Shown here in pieces: positions 20,364 to 32,667 of a stretch of 64,000 nt of DNA. How positions within the stretch are numbered: position 1 is the first letter of the stretch; every line of letters starts with the position of its first letter. Under the pieces are notes generated by a model. The model saw only the letters and a list, made by a program, of their open reading frames with translations. It had not been told where the DNA came from and searched no databases. The stretch is from Blasia pusilla (Eukaryota > Marchantiophyta > Marchantiopsida > Blasiales), in contig CM114271.1 in the NCBI GenBank assembly GCA_050084515.1, positions 11,160,001 to 11,224,000 on the forward strand. The letters are read 5' to 3'. The translations under genes and the position numbers were made by a program.

Positions 20364-23300
20364 AATACATCCTTCCTATTCCATTGCCACTCAAGACATC
20401 TTTCGTGGTGATGATCTCCATTTCTGCCTCCCGAGCTGATGCAATTTGCTTTGCTCTCTCCACCGTTGGCCTACATATTCTGTTTCTCTTCACCCCATTT
20501 CTAGACTCAAACAGAAATAGTGGATTGAGATCATCCACCTTCTCCGAGTACATGTTGACATCAATCTTGGGTTGAATACGAAACGCGATGGTCTCTGTAA
20601 TGCGAACATGCTCCGAACTTCCTCCGTTTATGAGTGTGAAACCGGCACTTGTAAGATTGTCCACTAAATCTTGAGTGCAGTTTGTACCTGCGGCGATGGG
20701 CCAAATTGTGGGGGTATTCCCCGGAGCTCCCATGGTAGCCGGATAAGACTTCCAGAAAGCGCAAGATTCATTTGGGCGGAAGAATTACTTCAATTGATCA
20801 CCGGTCCTCGTGAAACGATCAAAGGTTTTGAGTCCCCAAAACCTAGGCAGTGGTCGTCTAGTCCTTGTACAGTTCTTATTTAGGAAAGTGCCGCATGCCC
20901 TCCTAATGCCATCAGATCCTGCCCTGCAAGTGGGTCCACGTCCTGGGTTGCTCCGAGATATATGCCACCGTTTTAGGTTGCAATCCACCTGCATTACCGG
21001 AATCCCATATTGTTGAACCACCCTAGTGACAGGATATTGCAAACTTCCACCAACGGAGGGCTTTTGAAATAAAACATTCACTGATTTTGGAGAAGTAACT
21101 CCATCACGGATTTGGGACGGGTCCGGGGTCCCCGAGTACCGAGGCGGCGTAATTTCCTCATCCAAATCATTCACCGGATTCGTTCCTCGATGCTGCCTCT
21201 TCACCTGCCTGAAGTCAAGATACTTATCTGGTCTCCACGAGTCTCGCTTGGACTGCTCTACCACCATCTGTATGGGACGTCTTGAAAGGCGCCCACAAAT
21301 ATCCCCACCAATGTGTACGTCTTGCTCGAGGGGAGTTCCTGCTACGCACCGGTTGAAGGCTTCCACATAGAGTTTTTCATCACCAGATCTCACAGCCGCC
21401 CTGACATAGAGCTCGTAGATCGAAGGCCCCCTTCCTTTTGTTATGCCTTTTGTGAGGAAGATATGGGATGCTGAAGAGTGTAGCATTGCTCTTGCCTCGT
21501 CTCGTTGGCATGCCTCCACAAGTGAAATTCGTTGGCATGCTTGTGACAACCTCGAGGAGGAATGAACACTTTCTGCTTCACTTGTGTTGGGGCAGAGGGC
21601 ATTTTCATGAATGTTCAATCCCTGCAACGACGATAATGTTAGAAGAGAACGAAAATAGCTCAGAAGTCAAAGAAATAAGCTACCTGTCGGAACCAGACGG
21701 GTTGCAAGGCCGAGGCATCCCATGAATGACTCTGTGACCCGTCGGGTCCTGACGTGTTGCAACACCCAGGAAACACCTACTGCAACCCGTCCGATTATGA
21801 CGGGTTGCAAGAACCTTTGGCCACTCCGGGCTGGAAGATCCAAGTGCAAGTCATCCAAAACCCATCTGGGTCGAACTATTTGTAGGCCTTGTATACATGC
21901 GACATGCAGGCCTTATATACGGGTTGCACCAAAATTATGGATGCAACCCATCGGTTTCCGACTGGTTGTACACTCACGCAACCCGTCCGTTTTCGACGGG
22001 TTGCACACTCGGGCAACCCGTCCCATCCGAAAAATTGCTTGGTTTCTTCGATTTGAAATCCCTATAGTTCCCACGCTTCTCAACTTGAGCTGCAACTTTT
22101 CAAACAATTCTCTACGTGGGCTTGACTAGACGAAATAGTGAACTCACCTGCCGCATGAAGTTTCCCCACTTGTCTCATACGCACAGTCCACCAACTCAAC
22201 CAAGAGCACAACCCTTTGTACTTCCCCTCAATCGCATGCTTCCTCCACCACCCATGAAGTTCTTCTTGGCATTCCATGGCCTACTTCAATGTTTTGTTGT
22301 CCTTGCAAGGTTGGAGTAGAGTGACATGCTTTGTCCTCTTATTCTCCTTGATGCAAGATTTGGTGTATGGAGTCACAGACTGTTGCCAATGGAAAGCATC
22401 CGACCTTTCCCTCTCCGGTTGAACCTCTCCACCCCAGAACACTTCCCTGATAGCAATCCACCCAGGTTATGCATTGTCCGCCATGAACCTACAAATTTCT
22501 AGAGGTGGCCTTTTGTTTTCCTTCACCACCTCCAATAAGAGTTACCATCACATCTTCAAACTGCCAACGTCTTCTGCTTTTACTTCACAGACAAATATAG
22601 TTTTGAGTCCCTTCTCCATATGGTCATAAACATGAGCACCCATTGTCAACCATCCGTTCAGCACTCTGTAGCAAATATCAAAGCTTACCCAGATGCCGTA
22701 AAGATCCTCCCCTTCCCTCATTTGATCTATAAGATCGAGGCCTCTCGACGGACATGTGGTTGACATTTTGAAGACATAAGCCCTAGACATACGCCTCCCT
22801 GGCCCATGAACTACCATCTCTCAACGAATGGAAATCTGAAGTTGGCCTTGATTCTGGCAATGGCATCCATTTTGGCCGTCTTTCCATCCAGTACCCGTAT
22901 TTGACGCAACAAATTCTGGAAGCATTCAGGATCAGCGAGAAATGTGAGATTTTCCCATAATTGTTTCTCCTCAGCAGCCGGGATCTCGCCGTGTCTAGGG
23001 ATTCCAAGCAATTGTTCACAAATTTGTGATGTTGTTGTGAGCTTGATCACTCCGGGCTTTGAACCCGGAGAGTTTCTGTAGACCTCGGCAACTTTCTTCA
23101 CCACATCCTCCTTGATGTGTCTCTGAATTGCATCCGTCATAGGATGAGTGTGGGAGCCAACATGAACTGCTAGCCTTGTGTACTCTGACGTGGAGCCCAA
23201 GTCGTGGACAATGAAAAATATGTATGTAGGACACACTCCAACGTAGAAGGGGGATGCCTGACAATGAGGACATCGATGGCCTCTTGACGGTATGGTGGCA

Positions 23301-24160
23301 TCGACCTCGTATGGAGTTTCTGCATTCTTGGGAGGGAAATGCGACGTATTGACTTGCTCGTTGCGCTCTAGATACGGGCATGCTGGACTTCTACACTCCA
23401 AGGCTCCAACGCATTGGCGACGGGAGACAATCCAAGGACCATCTGGAATTGAAACACTAGTCCGTTGAAGCCTGCACCATCGATGACAATCAGACTTTTT
23501 GTCCATACCCTTCAAGTGTCCTCCGTCTTTCTTTTGAGCAGGAGCAGCAAGTGGAGGCAACTCAAAAATGCAATTACCATCGTACGTGGGCGGCAGCTTG
23601 TCAACAAGAATGTGCTTGAACATTTTCAAGGCGAGAGACGATAGCAAACTATTTCTTGATACTCGCAAGAGGAACGAGTAGGCGGATAGAGGGCCCGGTT
23701 GGTGTTCGACAAATCCACTGAGGTTGATAACATCCGGAATGTCTTCAGGCATTACAACATTGTTACGAGCGTGTGAAGTTGGAGTCAAAGCCGGATCTAC
23801 TGAGCTTGGAGTTGCAAACGTAGAGCTCGGTGCACTAGGAAATTCTCGACCGTCTACTTGGGAAACAGAAGAATTCAGGGGCAAGCCGTAAACTCTGTAT
23901 TGACCATTTGCTAGAGGTAGGAGATTCCATACTTTATAGTTTGCAATCACTGGCTGGACTGTCTCACCTATTATGTCCTCCGTACCGTCCACCCTAACAT
24001 CCTTGGATACAAAGATGGTTCCAATTTGGAGAAGAAATTGAACTGAGAGAAAATTTTCATCCACTGCTATGCAAGACTCACGAGCTTGCGGTCGAACGAT
24101 TTCTGATTGAGGAAGGGCCGCTAGATGACTGCCACAAGTGAGCTTCACATAATTATCCAT
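20361..24160 (-). pseudogene. PMU-2 MULE-type transposase, copy 2, 3' truncated
   Basis: Mirror-image copy of 15837-19690. Exon 1 runs 24160 to about 22151 (MDNYVKLTCGSHLAAL), intron with palindromes about 22150-21622, exon 2 21621-20361. The first 449 codons (24160-22811) are open, including a 28-residue Ser/Pro-rich stretch (SSVSQVDGREF...) lost in copy 1 and the Cys-rich region. The MULE core follows in shifted frames: SFDICYRVLNGWLTMGAHVY at about 22700, then further breaks. 21627-20785 and 20733-20361 match the second exon of copy 1. Homology stops before the SWIM finger, so the DNA-binding end is absent and this copy cannot be autonomous. Confidence 0.75.
21680..22035. repeat. Palindrome cluster in transposase-2 intron
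   Basis: About six palindromes (for example at 21685, 21735, 21780, 21950, 21980, 22012) with arms GCAACCCGT and ACGGGTTGC and different centres (ctggttccg, ccgattatg, ccgttttcg). They lie only in the intron 21622-22150. Confidence 0.85.
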
Positions 24161-24394
24161 TCCGAGAAGATTCCATCGGGAGGAGACAAAGAATTGGTAT
24201 CAGAATGAGAATGTTTAATTTCTAGTGAATAGGGACTCAAATTCTCCTGACAGACTTTGACCGACAAGATGAAGTTTGGTAGTTGAAAATGTCTGACACA
24301 ATGGATTCAATTCTGTGGCAATGTGTCCAAGTCAGGTGAGTTGCAAAATTTTGGAATCAGAGATGTTGGTTGTGAAGCATGCACTTCTTTTTGT

Positions 24395-25330
24395 TGGAAC
24401 CCGTTGGAGTCCGTTGGGTTGGTACCCCCTTCTTGCCGACCAAAGGTTTTTTGAGTCAATTTTGCTAGCATCAAACACAAGATATCGCTTGCATATGCTA
24501 AGGCAACCAATCGTTGGGGACTTTTGCAGGATTTTCCAACTCAGGGTAGATCTTGTGACCCGTCAGATTGCAATGGGTTGCCTCGGAACTATGCGTTGTT
24601 GCATTGTTACTCGAGGGATAGAAAAGCGTGCAACCTGTCGATAACCAACGGGTTGCCCTGGTAGCTCGCCTATTAACCCAAGATAAGCAAAGCGTGCAAC
24701 CCGTGGGCTTCGGACGCGTTGCACACTGCTGCCTTACCTTGTAACGCTAACATGAAGGAAGTGTGCAACGCGTCGATCTCCGACGAGTTGCGCGGGTGCC
24801 GCGCCGTCTTGCCCAAAGACGGCAGAGGCGCGCAACTCGTCGGCCTCAGACGGGTTGCGCAATTGCCTCACCTTGTTACACTTACATTAAGGAAGCGTGC
24901 AACCCGTCTGTTTCCGACGAGTTGCGCGGGTGCCGCACCTTCTTGCCCAAAGACGGCGGAGGCGCGCAACCCGTGGACCTCAGACGGGTTGCGCAAGTGC
25001 CTCGCCTTGTAACGCTTACATGAAGGAAGCCTGCAAGCTGTCGGCCTCCGACAAGTTGCACGGGAAGCCCGCCTTGTTATCCCAAGATGAGGGAAGCGTG
25101 CAACCCACCGGAATCTGACGGGTTGCGTAGGTACCTCGCGTTCTTGTCAGAAGACGGCATAGGCGCGCAACCCGTCGGTCTTTGACGGGTTGCACGGGTA
25201 CCTCGTGTTCTTGTCTGAAGACGACAGATGCGCGCAACCTGTCGGTCTCTGATGGGTTGCCACGAGGATGGATGCCTTAACCCTCGGGAAGCGTGCAACC
25301 TATCAAAGCCGTCGGGTTGGTTTTTTTCAC
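24395..25330. repeat. Palindrome array between the divergent PMU-2 genes
   Basis: About a dozen palindromes between the transposase start (24160) and the TATA box at 25410, spaced 60-70 bases, with related spacers containing gcctcgccttgt and ttcttgcccaaagacg. No gene is supported in 24161-25679. It is the mirror equivalent of 14925-15560. Confidence 0.9.
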
Positions 25331-25409
25331 GTCCAGACTTCCATAACGGCCGGCACGTCGCCGTCGGAAGGACAATGCGACCCAACGGTCAGCCCAACGG
25401 CTCGAAAAG

Positions 25410-25417
25410 TATAAATA
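25410..25417 (+). promoter_or_regulatory. TATA box of PMU-2 ParB-MTase gene
   Basis: TATAAATAGGGG about 265 bases upstream of the ATG at 25680. It is conserved in sequence and distance in all three PMU copies. Confidence 0.65.
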
Positions 25418-26879
25418 GGGGAAGGTTAGCTCATTTACAATTTTTCGTTTCGCGATCTCAATTGCTCTTCTGCGCAGCATTTGACTAGATACCAAGGGGC
25501 GCTTTACACGGCGACTCATCGCGAGACGATTTGAGCGAATGATCACGAAACAATTCGATCTACTCAGCAAAACAACTCATCGCGACATCAGCAAGGCGAC
25601 TCATCAAGGGATTCCTCGAGCTGATTCATCGTGCACAGAGAGCAATTTCCTTGTCCATAGGAGGCATTTTCGGGAATAATGACGAGGAAAAAATCTCAAG
25701 CAAACAAGGCTGGGAGCTTCACTCCCAAGTCCATGAGGACTCCAGCGTCACAATCTCCAGGGCCTCGTTCGGCCAATGAGATAAGGCAGCAAGAAATCGA
25801 GGAGCAGGAAAGGGAAGCGGAGATGCACAAGCAGGAGCTTCTTGCAAAACGTGTAAATGAGGCGCTCGAAAAATAGAACGCAGAGGCTGAGGCGTCGCAG
25901 GCCTTGAAGAAAAGGATCGCCGACGAAAAGAGTGAAATGAAGTGTCTGGACGCGTCGGTGAGGAGAGCAGAATTGGCAAAAGCTCGGAGGGAAAAAGAAA
26001 TTGCCATTGAAGAAAGCCCGGCCCGTCCAACCGAAAGTGTTGAGATGCAGGAAATGTCCCAGATGAACTCCGGGGACACAATCAATATAGCAAAAACGGC
26101 CAAAGTTCAAGTGACAGACAATCAGGTCATGAGGACCGCCAGCGTGGAGATGGTAGACATTGCTGAAGAAGCAGGAGAGCGGTCATCCTTGTCCCTAAGC
26201 CTGGCGGAAGAAATTGACCTCTATCGGATCGACGAGTTTCCAGTGGACTTGCGTATTTCTTGTCCCAGCGATTGGTCGCCAAGACACCGACTGAATCTTC
26301 GAGTGGGTAAGAGAGGATCTATGTTCTTTGAATTATGTGAAGGCCCATGTTGCAATTCATTGGCAATTTAGTGTAGCTTATTGACCTTGTCCCCATTGTG
26401 ACGGGTGGTAAAGCAGATGGCATTGATGGAGGGCCAGAACGCCGCGAGAATTCCACTTTGCCGATTGCGAACTATGGAGTACGTTCGCGAAATTTAGTCT
26501 GACGAGGATATTGCGAAGCTGAAACAATCGGCAATGACAGCATCCTATGTCGACAGCTTCCCTCCGTTCTATGCTCAGCCTTACGATGATCATGGAACCC
26601 AAGCGCTGGTTACGGAGGAGGACTTGGAAGCGCTTGACATATTCTGGAGGATGAGAGATCAGGAATTTAGAAGGGCGATAGAGGGGACGGAATTCAGCTG
26701 GATGCAGAACCTATATTTCTTCATCTAGGATGGAAACCACAGGTTCATAGCGTGGACCCAGTTTTGCCCAAACTCATTGGAGGCACATTTTTGCGTGAAG
26801 GCAGTGGTGCTACATCCATACCCTCATCACATGGCCACGGTGGAGATGGCCATGCATGCCATGAACACGTAAGTTTCCT

Positions 26880-27005
26880 CTTGTTGCAAACCGTCGGACT
26901 CTGACAAGTTGTCCATCGGACTCCGATGGGTTGCAAAATTTAGCTCGTTGCTTCCATTCCGACCATGAGCTGTGACGACCTTTTGGAGTCCGACGGGTTG
27001 CAAGA
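26880..27005. repeat. Palindromes in intron 2 of the PMU-2 gene
   Basis: Two or three degenerate units at about 26885, 26910 and 26980 in the intron 26869-27051. The same intron in copies 1 and 3 holds about ten units, so units have been lost here or gained there. Confidence 0.75.
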
Positions 27006-29109
27006 ACCCATGTACCTTGCAAAATTTATAATATTGAGTTCGGATGTGTAGGATTGTATCGGAGGGGAATGTCACCCACCACTGGATCCACGATTGCGAT
27101 CGGGTGAAGAAAGTGCTAACGACGCACCCGGTAGAGTACAAGGGGTTCTTGGGCGACGCCCTTGTAAATGAGATGGTGGCAAAGGGTGCTCAAATAAAAA
27201 AAAAGACTTGGGCAAATAAGTTTATTTCCCAAGATGCAGCCGTGACAATCCTTTGCTGGTCAAAGATAGAGGCCGCCAAGAAGAGCGCTGCATTAGAGCT
27301 GGAGCGGAGGGAGAAAGTGTCTATGTCTGAGCATGCAAAGTTCATCCATGCTGCAGTATCTGCAGCTACGAAGTACACGGCAAGCAAGATGCAGCGCTAC
27401 ATCGCCATTCTCAACCCCGAACTTGGCCCCGATTTCTACAAGGAGCTGAAGGCGATCATCAAGCGCCAGCGGAAGAGGGATGAAGATCCGTAGGGTCGGA
27501 TTGGGGAGAAAGTATCTGTGGATCGCGTGCATCGATTATCCTTGTCTGGAATTAGCAAATTTAGGAGAATCCGACTGATGAAATTCAGTCTCGAGGGCAC
27601 AGAGGCCCAAAAGAGGGCGATACACCATCCTCTGGGTGTCTATGATCCAGTGATCTCCCACTGGCTCTGTGAATGGTCATTCTGGGACGCGTTGCAGATT
27701 CTCGGGAAGTCCATGCTCGTGAGTCTCGAAGCGGAGCTGAAAAGAATAGAGCCAGTTCCGGAGGAAGCAAACCTGGAGAGTGCTGAAGATTTTGAACTTT
27801 GGCTTGATGACATACGGGATAAGCCCATAAAAAACCCAGGTTTCAGGACGATGTTCAAGGATCGGATCCTCCCTCAAGCAAACCTTGACGAAGAAATAGA
27901 GGCGAAAAAAGGGATTTCGCAAAGAAGAAGCGAGATCGTCAGGAGCAGGCGGCCAATGCATCTCGACTTAGAGCTGCCCAACGCATGGTGTTCAGGTACC
28001 TCGTCCATTGTAAGAATGCAGGTACATGGCGAAAAATACCGGCAGCCTGCAAATTGTGGGCTTCTCCGCCTGATGGAAAGACATTTTCCATGTACGACAT
28101 GGAGATGGCTCAAAGCATGTTCGATTGGGAGGTGGAGAATTTCCCGATTTGGGTGGACTTCAACAACCCTGAGGACATAACTGAGAAAGATCTACGCCTG
28201 CTCTATGATGCAATGGCCGCAGGTAGGGACGACATCCCCAATTTTGTGCACCCTGAAGACTTTTTTGAAGGAGATGCGGAGGAATAAGCCCTCGAGACAG
28301 CGGAGTTAGTGTCCAAGGTCGTCACTGCCAAGGACAAATCTACAGCGGGTCTCAAAGACAAGGCAAGGGGATCAAAGAATTCCGAGGCCGAGTCTTCCCA
28401 GAGAGAGGCTGAAAATTCAAGGCGAGAGCCGAAATTGTCCGGGCGAGCGGGGAGAGAGGGTCGGACCAGGTCCTCCGCAAAAAACACTCCACCAGAGTGT
28501 GAGGTCATAGAGACCCCAACAAGCCGACCGCAGACTCGGGAGAAGCGGAAGCAAAAGGCGCCAGGGTTGTCCCAGGGAGCAGACCAGGATGTGGAATACA
28601 CTCCATCATCCTTGGGAAGACATAGAGAAACAACGACCCGAACAAGCGTTATCCTTCACTACATGAATCTTCAGGATGAGCTGAAAAGTTTCAATTCCCA
28701 AGCGTCGACACCCGCATTGAAAAATTGACAACGCTGGGACGGAAGCTTCAACGAAATGGGCATGCTCCTTGGACGGTCCATGGGGAGGTTGAAGAGGTGG
28801 CGGTGGATCTCCTCGTCGCTGATTTGCCCTCGGGGTTGCGCTTGTGGGACGAGAATCCGTCCGACGGGGTCCCAGACAGGAATGTCCTGATCGCGCTCTT
28901 GTTTTCCTTTGCAAACGCTTTTCTCAGTGACAGGGGCTGTTTTTTGTTTTGACTGGAGGGAGCGAGGACAAGCTCTTCAACCTCTAGTGCGTCAAGAGGT
29001 CCCTGAAGTGGAGGACGGCGCAATCGTGGGTCCTCAAGAACGAGTACCCACTCCGATCTACGACGAGTCAAATTCGGGTAAGGGCTCTAAATTTGTATCC
29101 AAATTGTCT

Positions 29110-29380
29110 TTCTCCGACGGGTTGCATCTCTGCATGCAACCCGTCGGATTGTTTGAGCTGGAAATTTCAGTGGTCCAATCCATCTGAAAGTGACGGGTTG
29201 CAAGTGCTAATGCTTTTGCAATTTTTTGGAATGATGCAACCCGTCTGAAAACGATGGGTTGCTCTTAGCCAACCATGGGATGCTCTAAGCCAGCAATTTG
29301 TCGCCTTCCGACGGGTTACTCATGGACAAAAAATCACAAGACACTTGTAAAACAACCCGTCGGACTCCGACAGGTTGCTC
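29110..29380. repeat. Palindromes in intron 3 of the PMU-2 gene
   Basis: Units at about 29115-29150, 29185-29205, 29235-29265, 29295-29320 and 29350-29380, with GCAACCCGTCGG or TCTG arms. They fill the intron 29078-29527. The same intron of copy 3 (59024-59564) has the same cluster. Confidence 0.8.
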
Positions 29381-30065
29381 CAATGTTAGGATTATAAAGA
29401 AGTTCTCTGGGGTTAAGCGAAGTTCTTTGGGGACGTGTTGCACATTATGTCACCATACTGAGAGTAGACCAGTGGCCAAGTAGCTCTTTGTTGTTGTTGA
29501 CATTGTTTCCAACGTGCTTCTTTACAGATGGACCACTCCTATGTTTACTGCTTTGTTCGGCCCGAGCACAACTTCCAGGTGTTTAAGATCATGGATCCTG
29601 TGGATCCATGCTCTGATGGGTACAGCTTAGATAGTTTATACAATTCCCCCCCCCGGGGAATTTACATGCAAGACGGTACCCCATTACTTGGAGGAAGGGA
29701 AAAGTCGCCAGCCCTGATGCAAACACTCATCGAGCTCTGCTCAAGGCCGGGTGACTTGGTGTTCGACTTAGTGGGCCTTTCAGGGGGGGAGTATCAGAGG
29801 CGACTGGCAGAGTGGCAGGAACATTCTTTGCCTTGAGGGAAGGCAGCAACTATTTGACCTTTGCAAGGAGGCAAAGGCAGATTACGACAAGCTAGTTGGG
29901 GCGTACAACTCTCCTCCGGAACCGAGAGCTCCGATTCCAGACCCACGAGCTCCGGTTCCAGACCCACCATTGGTAGTGACACCATCGTCACTTCCCACGA
30001 TTTCGAAAATGAGGAGGGCAAGGCCGACAGTAATCTTGGAAGAGCTCTCGGACGATGACGAGTGA

Positions 30066-31923
30066 GTTCAAAGAACTCAAGGACCCAGCTTGACTGCAGC
30101 GTTTAGAGTAGGGATTTATTTGATGACGAGGCAAAAGATTTCATAGAATAGATCAAATGTACAATTCCGAGCTTCTTTTGGATGTAATAAAGGACAAGAT
30201 TTTTTTGAACGATGATGGTGTTGGTAAAAGTTTGTTGAATATCTTTTTTGGTCTTGTCGAATGTGATCGTCTATGTACTCCGAGGACTTCTATTTTGCAA
30301 CCCGCCGGATTTCCATGGCTTGCAACTTTTCACTTTTTGACCACTGCACCTTTTTAACCACTACCAAGCAACCTGTTGGATTTCGACAAGTTGGCTGCGT
30401 GAGTGATTGGACTCTTTCGGACTCTTTAGAGGCATTCTGGCGGGCTTCTTCACTTTGGCACCTTCCCCTAGTATCGTCAAACAAGGTGTAGGCTTCTTCT
30501 CTTCTCTAAGACATGTTGGATTCCTACTACCTGTGGGATTGCCATCATGGTATTTCCAAGGACATAGCACATATTGATATTGGATGGGTGTCACGTTCCA
30601 GAGCGTACAAGATATACTGCCAAGGAAGGCGGTGGGACTCGAATCAGGTTACATGGGACCGTTATGGTGTACCTAGGGGGGGCCAAGGCTCTCGAATTCG
30701 CCAACATTTTCGATCCCCGTCTACAATCGGCCAGAGGAGCCACTTGTGTCCCAACACATTCCTTTTGTAGAGGAACCTAGGAGAGTTAGGAGTAGATTTG
30801 TAGATGACCAGGCTGAAGAAATCATAGACTAGATCAAATGTATATTTCTGAGATTCCTTCGGATGTAATAAAGGAGGAGATTTTTTCGACCGATAATTGT
30901 GTTTGTAAAAGTTTACTGAATATTTTTTGTGGACTTGTGGATTGTGTTCTTCTAGCTACTCAGAATTACAATTTTGCAACCCGTATGATTCCGACGGGTT
31001 GCAACTTTTCACTTTTTGACCAGTGCAACTTTTAACCATTTCCAGGCAAGCTGTCGGATTCTGACAGGTTGGCTGCTTGAGTGATCGGACTCTTTCCCTG
31101 TGAGACCAACTTCTGAAGTATTGTGGCCGGCTTCTTCACTTTTGGCTCGTTCCCCTAGATTCGTCAAACCAGTTGTAGGCTTCTTTTCTTCTCTAAGATG
31201 TGCAAGATTCCTACTATCTGTCGGATTGCCATTTCGGATTCCCAACCAATTGGATTTTCATGGGTGCAAGGTGGAATGGAATCACTGTAAAATTTTGACG
31301 GGTTGGGAGGGATGCAGCTTCTCGGTTTCTGAGATTTAGGATCTGAATGAAGGGACATCAGTTCCTCTTTACTCCAGACAGCTAACAATCTTTTGGTTCA
31401 ATTATCGTCTCATGTGTTCACATTTCACAAAGTTGGTCTTGACTAGACACCATTCATAACCAAAAAAACGGTGGTTATGAGGCAATTCAGGGGAGGCCAT
31501 GATGCAGGCAACAATCCCTGCAAAAAGAGAGGTTGGCATCATACCGATGCGCATCCGGGTGGTCCTCCAACAAAAATACCCATGGACACTGCTTATTGTA
31601 GACCGAGACAGGCAATGTTAAGAAACTTAGGCTCACATGGAGAGTGATGGAAAAATGTTTGTAGTGGTCTAATGATGTCTACTTTTTTTTTGCCCCCTGG
31701 AAAAAGGAGGTTTCTTTAGGCTCGAATGTGGACCACTACCTACTCTCTTCTAAAGATTTCATGAATTTGAAAGCAAACAAAAATTTCAAATATATCACAA
31801 AGTTATGAAGAGGGGAGGCGGATTTGGCCCTTTTTTTTTAAGAGAGACTGAGAGACTCTCCTCTCTTCCTCTCTTCCTCTCTTCCTCTCCTTTCTTCCTC
31901 TCTCTTGCCAGAATACCAGCCCC
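30066..31923 (+). mobile_element. 3' flank and right terminus of PMU-2, with duplicated terminal exon
   Basis: A unit of about 650 bases is present twice. 30100-30300 and 30790-31000 both read 'gatgtaataaagga', 'gtaaaagtttgttgaat' (or close variants) and then a palindrome. Between them, 30500-30835 has a frame ending PRRVRSRFVDDQAEEIID-stop, like the DLFDDEAKDFIE-stop relic after the first copy. The same arrangement occurs in copy 3. The element ends near 31923 in a ctctcttcct tract and TGCCAGAATACCAGCCCC. Reading inward, the end matches GGGGCTGGTATYCTGGCA of copy 3 at 56703, and the flanks differ. Confidence 0.6.
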
Positions 31924-32667
31924 CCTTTTATTTATTATCTCTTTTCCTAAAGTTGGGCCCGCGCAAATGAGTCACCCTAAAGAGGTTTAAACATGGGAAT
32001 TTCATTTTCCTAGGCTCATTTACTTAATACTAATAAAACTCTCTCTTACACTTGATGATAGAGGAGTTTACATAGCGGATGATTTTACTATACGACAGCG
32101 TGCTTATAAGCGAGAAATCCACATTTCTTCTTAACAGATAACCCACGATTCACAGAATTATGATAGAGGCGCGAAATAAGTTTTCTGCAACTCTTTGCTA
32201 GCGTTATTAGGTGGATGGCTCCTCGCAACATTCTGAACTAGAGTTCCAATCTGACTTATCCTAGAGGTTGCCATTCATTCCAATTGGATCTTAAGGTCCA
32301 ATTTGCCCATAGTTCAATGACCCCGTTCCATCAGATCTTAAGATCTGAATTAAGGACATTTCGACCTCCGCGTGCCTACTAGCGGACAGTCCATATTTCT
32401 TCTTAACAGATCAACCATGATTCAAAGAATCGCAAAGCAAGTTATTTTGAACTTTCTACTGACTTTATTAGGTGGATGGCACATCGCCACATTCAGAACC
32501 AGAGTTCCAATCGGACACACCCTGGAGGTTGCCACTCTTCCCAAATGGATCTTAAGGTCCAATTTTCCCTGTGCAAAAAGATGATTATATTTTTGTCCCA
32601 CTTTCCATTGAATGGCTAACAATTAATTGGCACTTCGACGTTATGGTGCAAATTTCATATTCATGCA
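31924..32667. repeat. Spacer with a roughly 180-base tandem duplication
   Basis: No gene seen. 32121-32308 and 32392-32569 are diverged direct repeats. Both contain catnnttcttcttaacagat, then ttattaggtggatggc, agagttccaatc and ggatcttaaggtccaatt. I do not recognise the repeat family. Confidence 0.7.

Larger units (their letters stand above)
25680..30065 (+). pseudogene. PMU-2 ParB-like / beta-class methyltransferase-like gene, most complete copy
   Basis: Exons 25680-26306, 26405-26868, 27052-29077 and 29528-30065, with GTAAG donors and AG acceptors except exon 2, where the AG has become GG at 26403-26404. Order: coiled-coil N-terminus; ParB/Srx-like domain (SFPPFYAQPYDD, TEEDLEALDIFWRMRDQEFR, DGNHRF); helical middle; Ser/Lys-rich linker; methyltransferase part with VDLLVADLPSGLRLW in the DPPY position; C-terminal exon YVYCFVRPEHNFQVF, then KSPALMQTLIELCSRPGDLV and FDLVGLS in the motif X-I position, ending EELSDDDE. 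Motif IV before motif I is the beta-class order. Stops at 25876 and in the ParB domain at about 26728, plus frame breaks, make it a pseudogene. It diverges from transposase 2. Confidence 0.7.

Noticed and set aside
20101-20439. A 112-codon frame across the junction of PMU-1 and PMU-2.
   Set aside because: It reads through the ctctcttcct tract into the antisense of the truncated transposase and is not shared with any other copy.
29528-30065. The last exon as an independent gene starting at ATG 29528.
   Set aside because: The ATG follows a good acceptor (ttctttacag), the preceding exon ends with a GTAAG donor in all copies, and the two pieces together make one beta-class methyltransferase fold, so it is more likely an exon.
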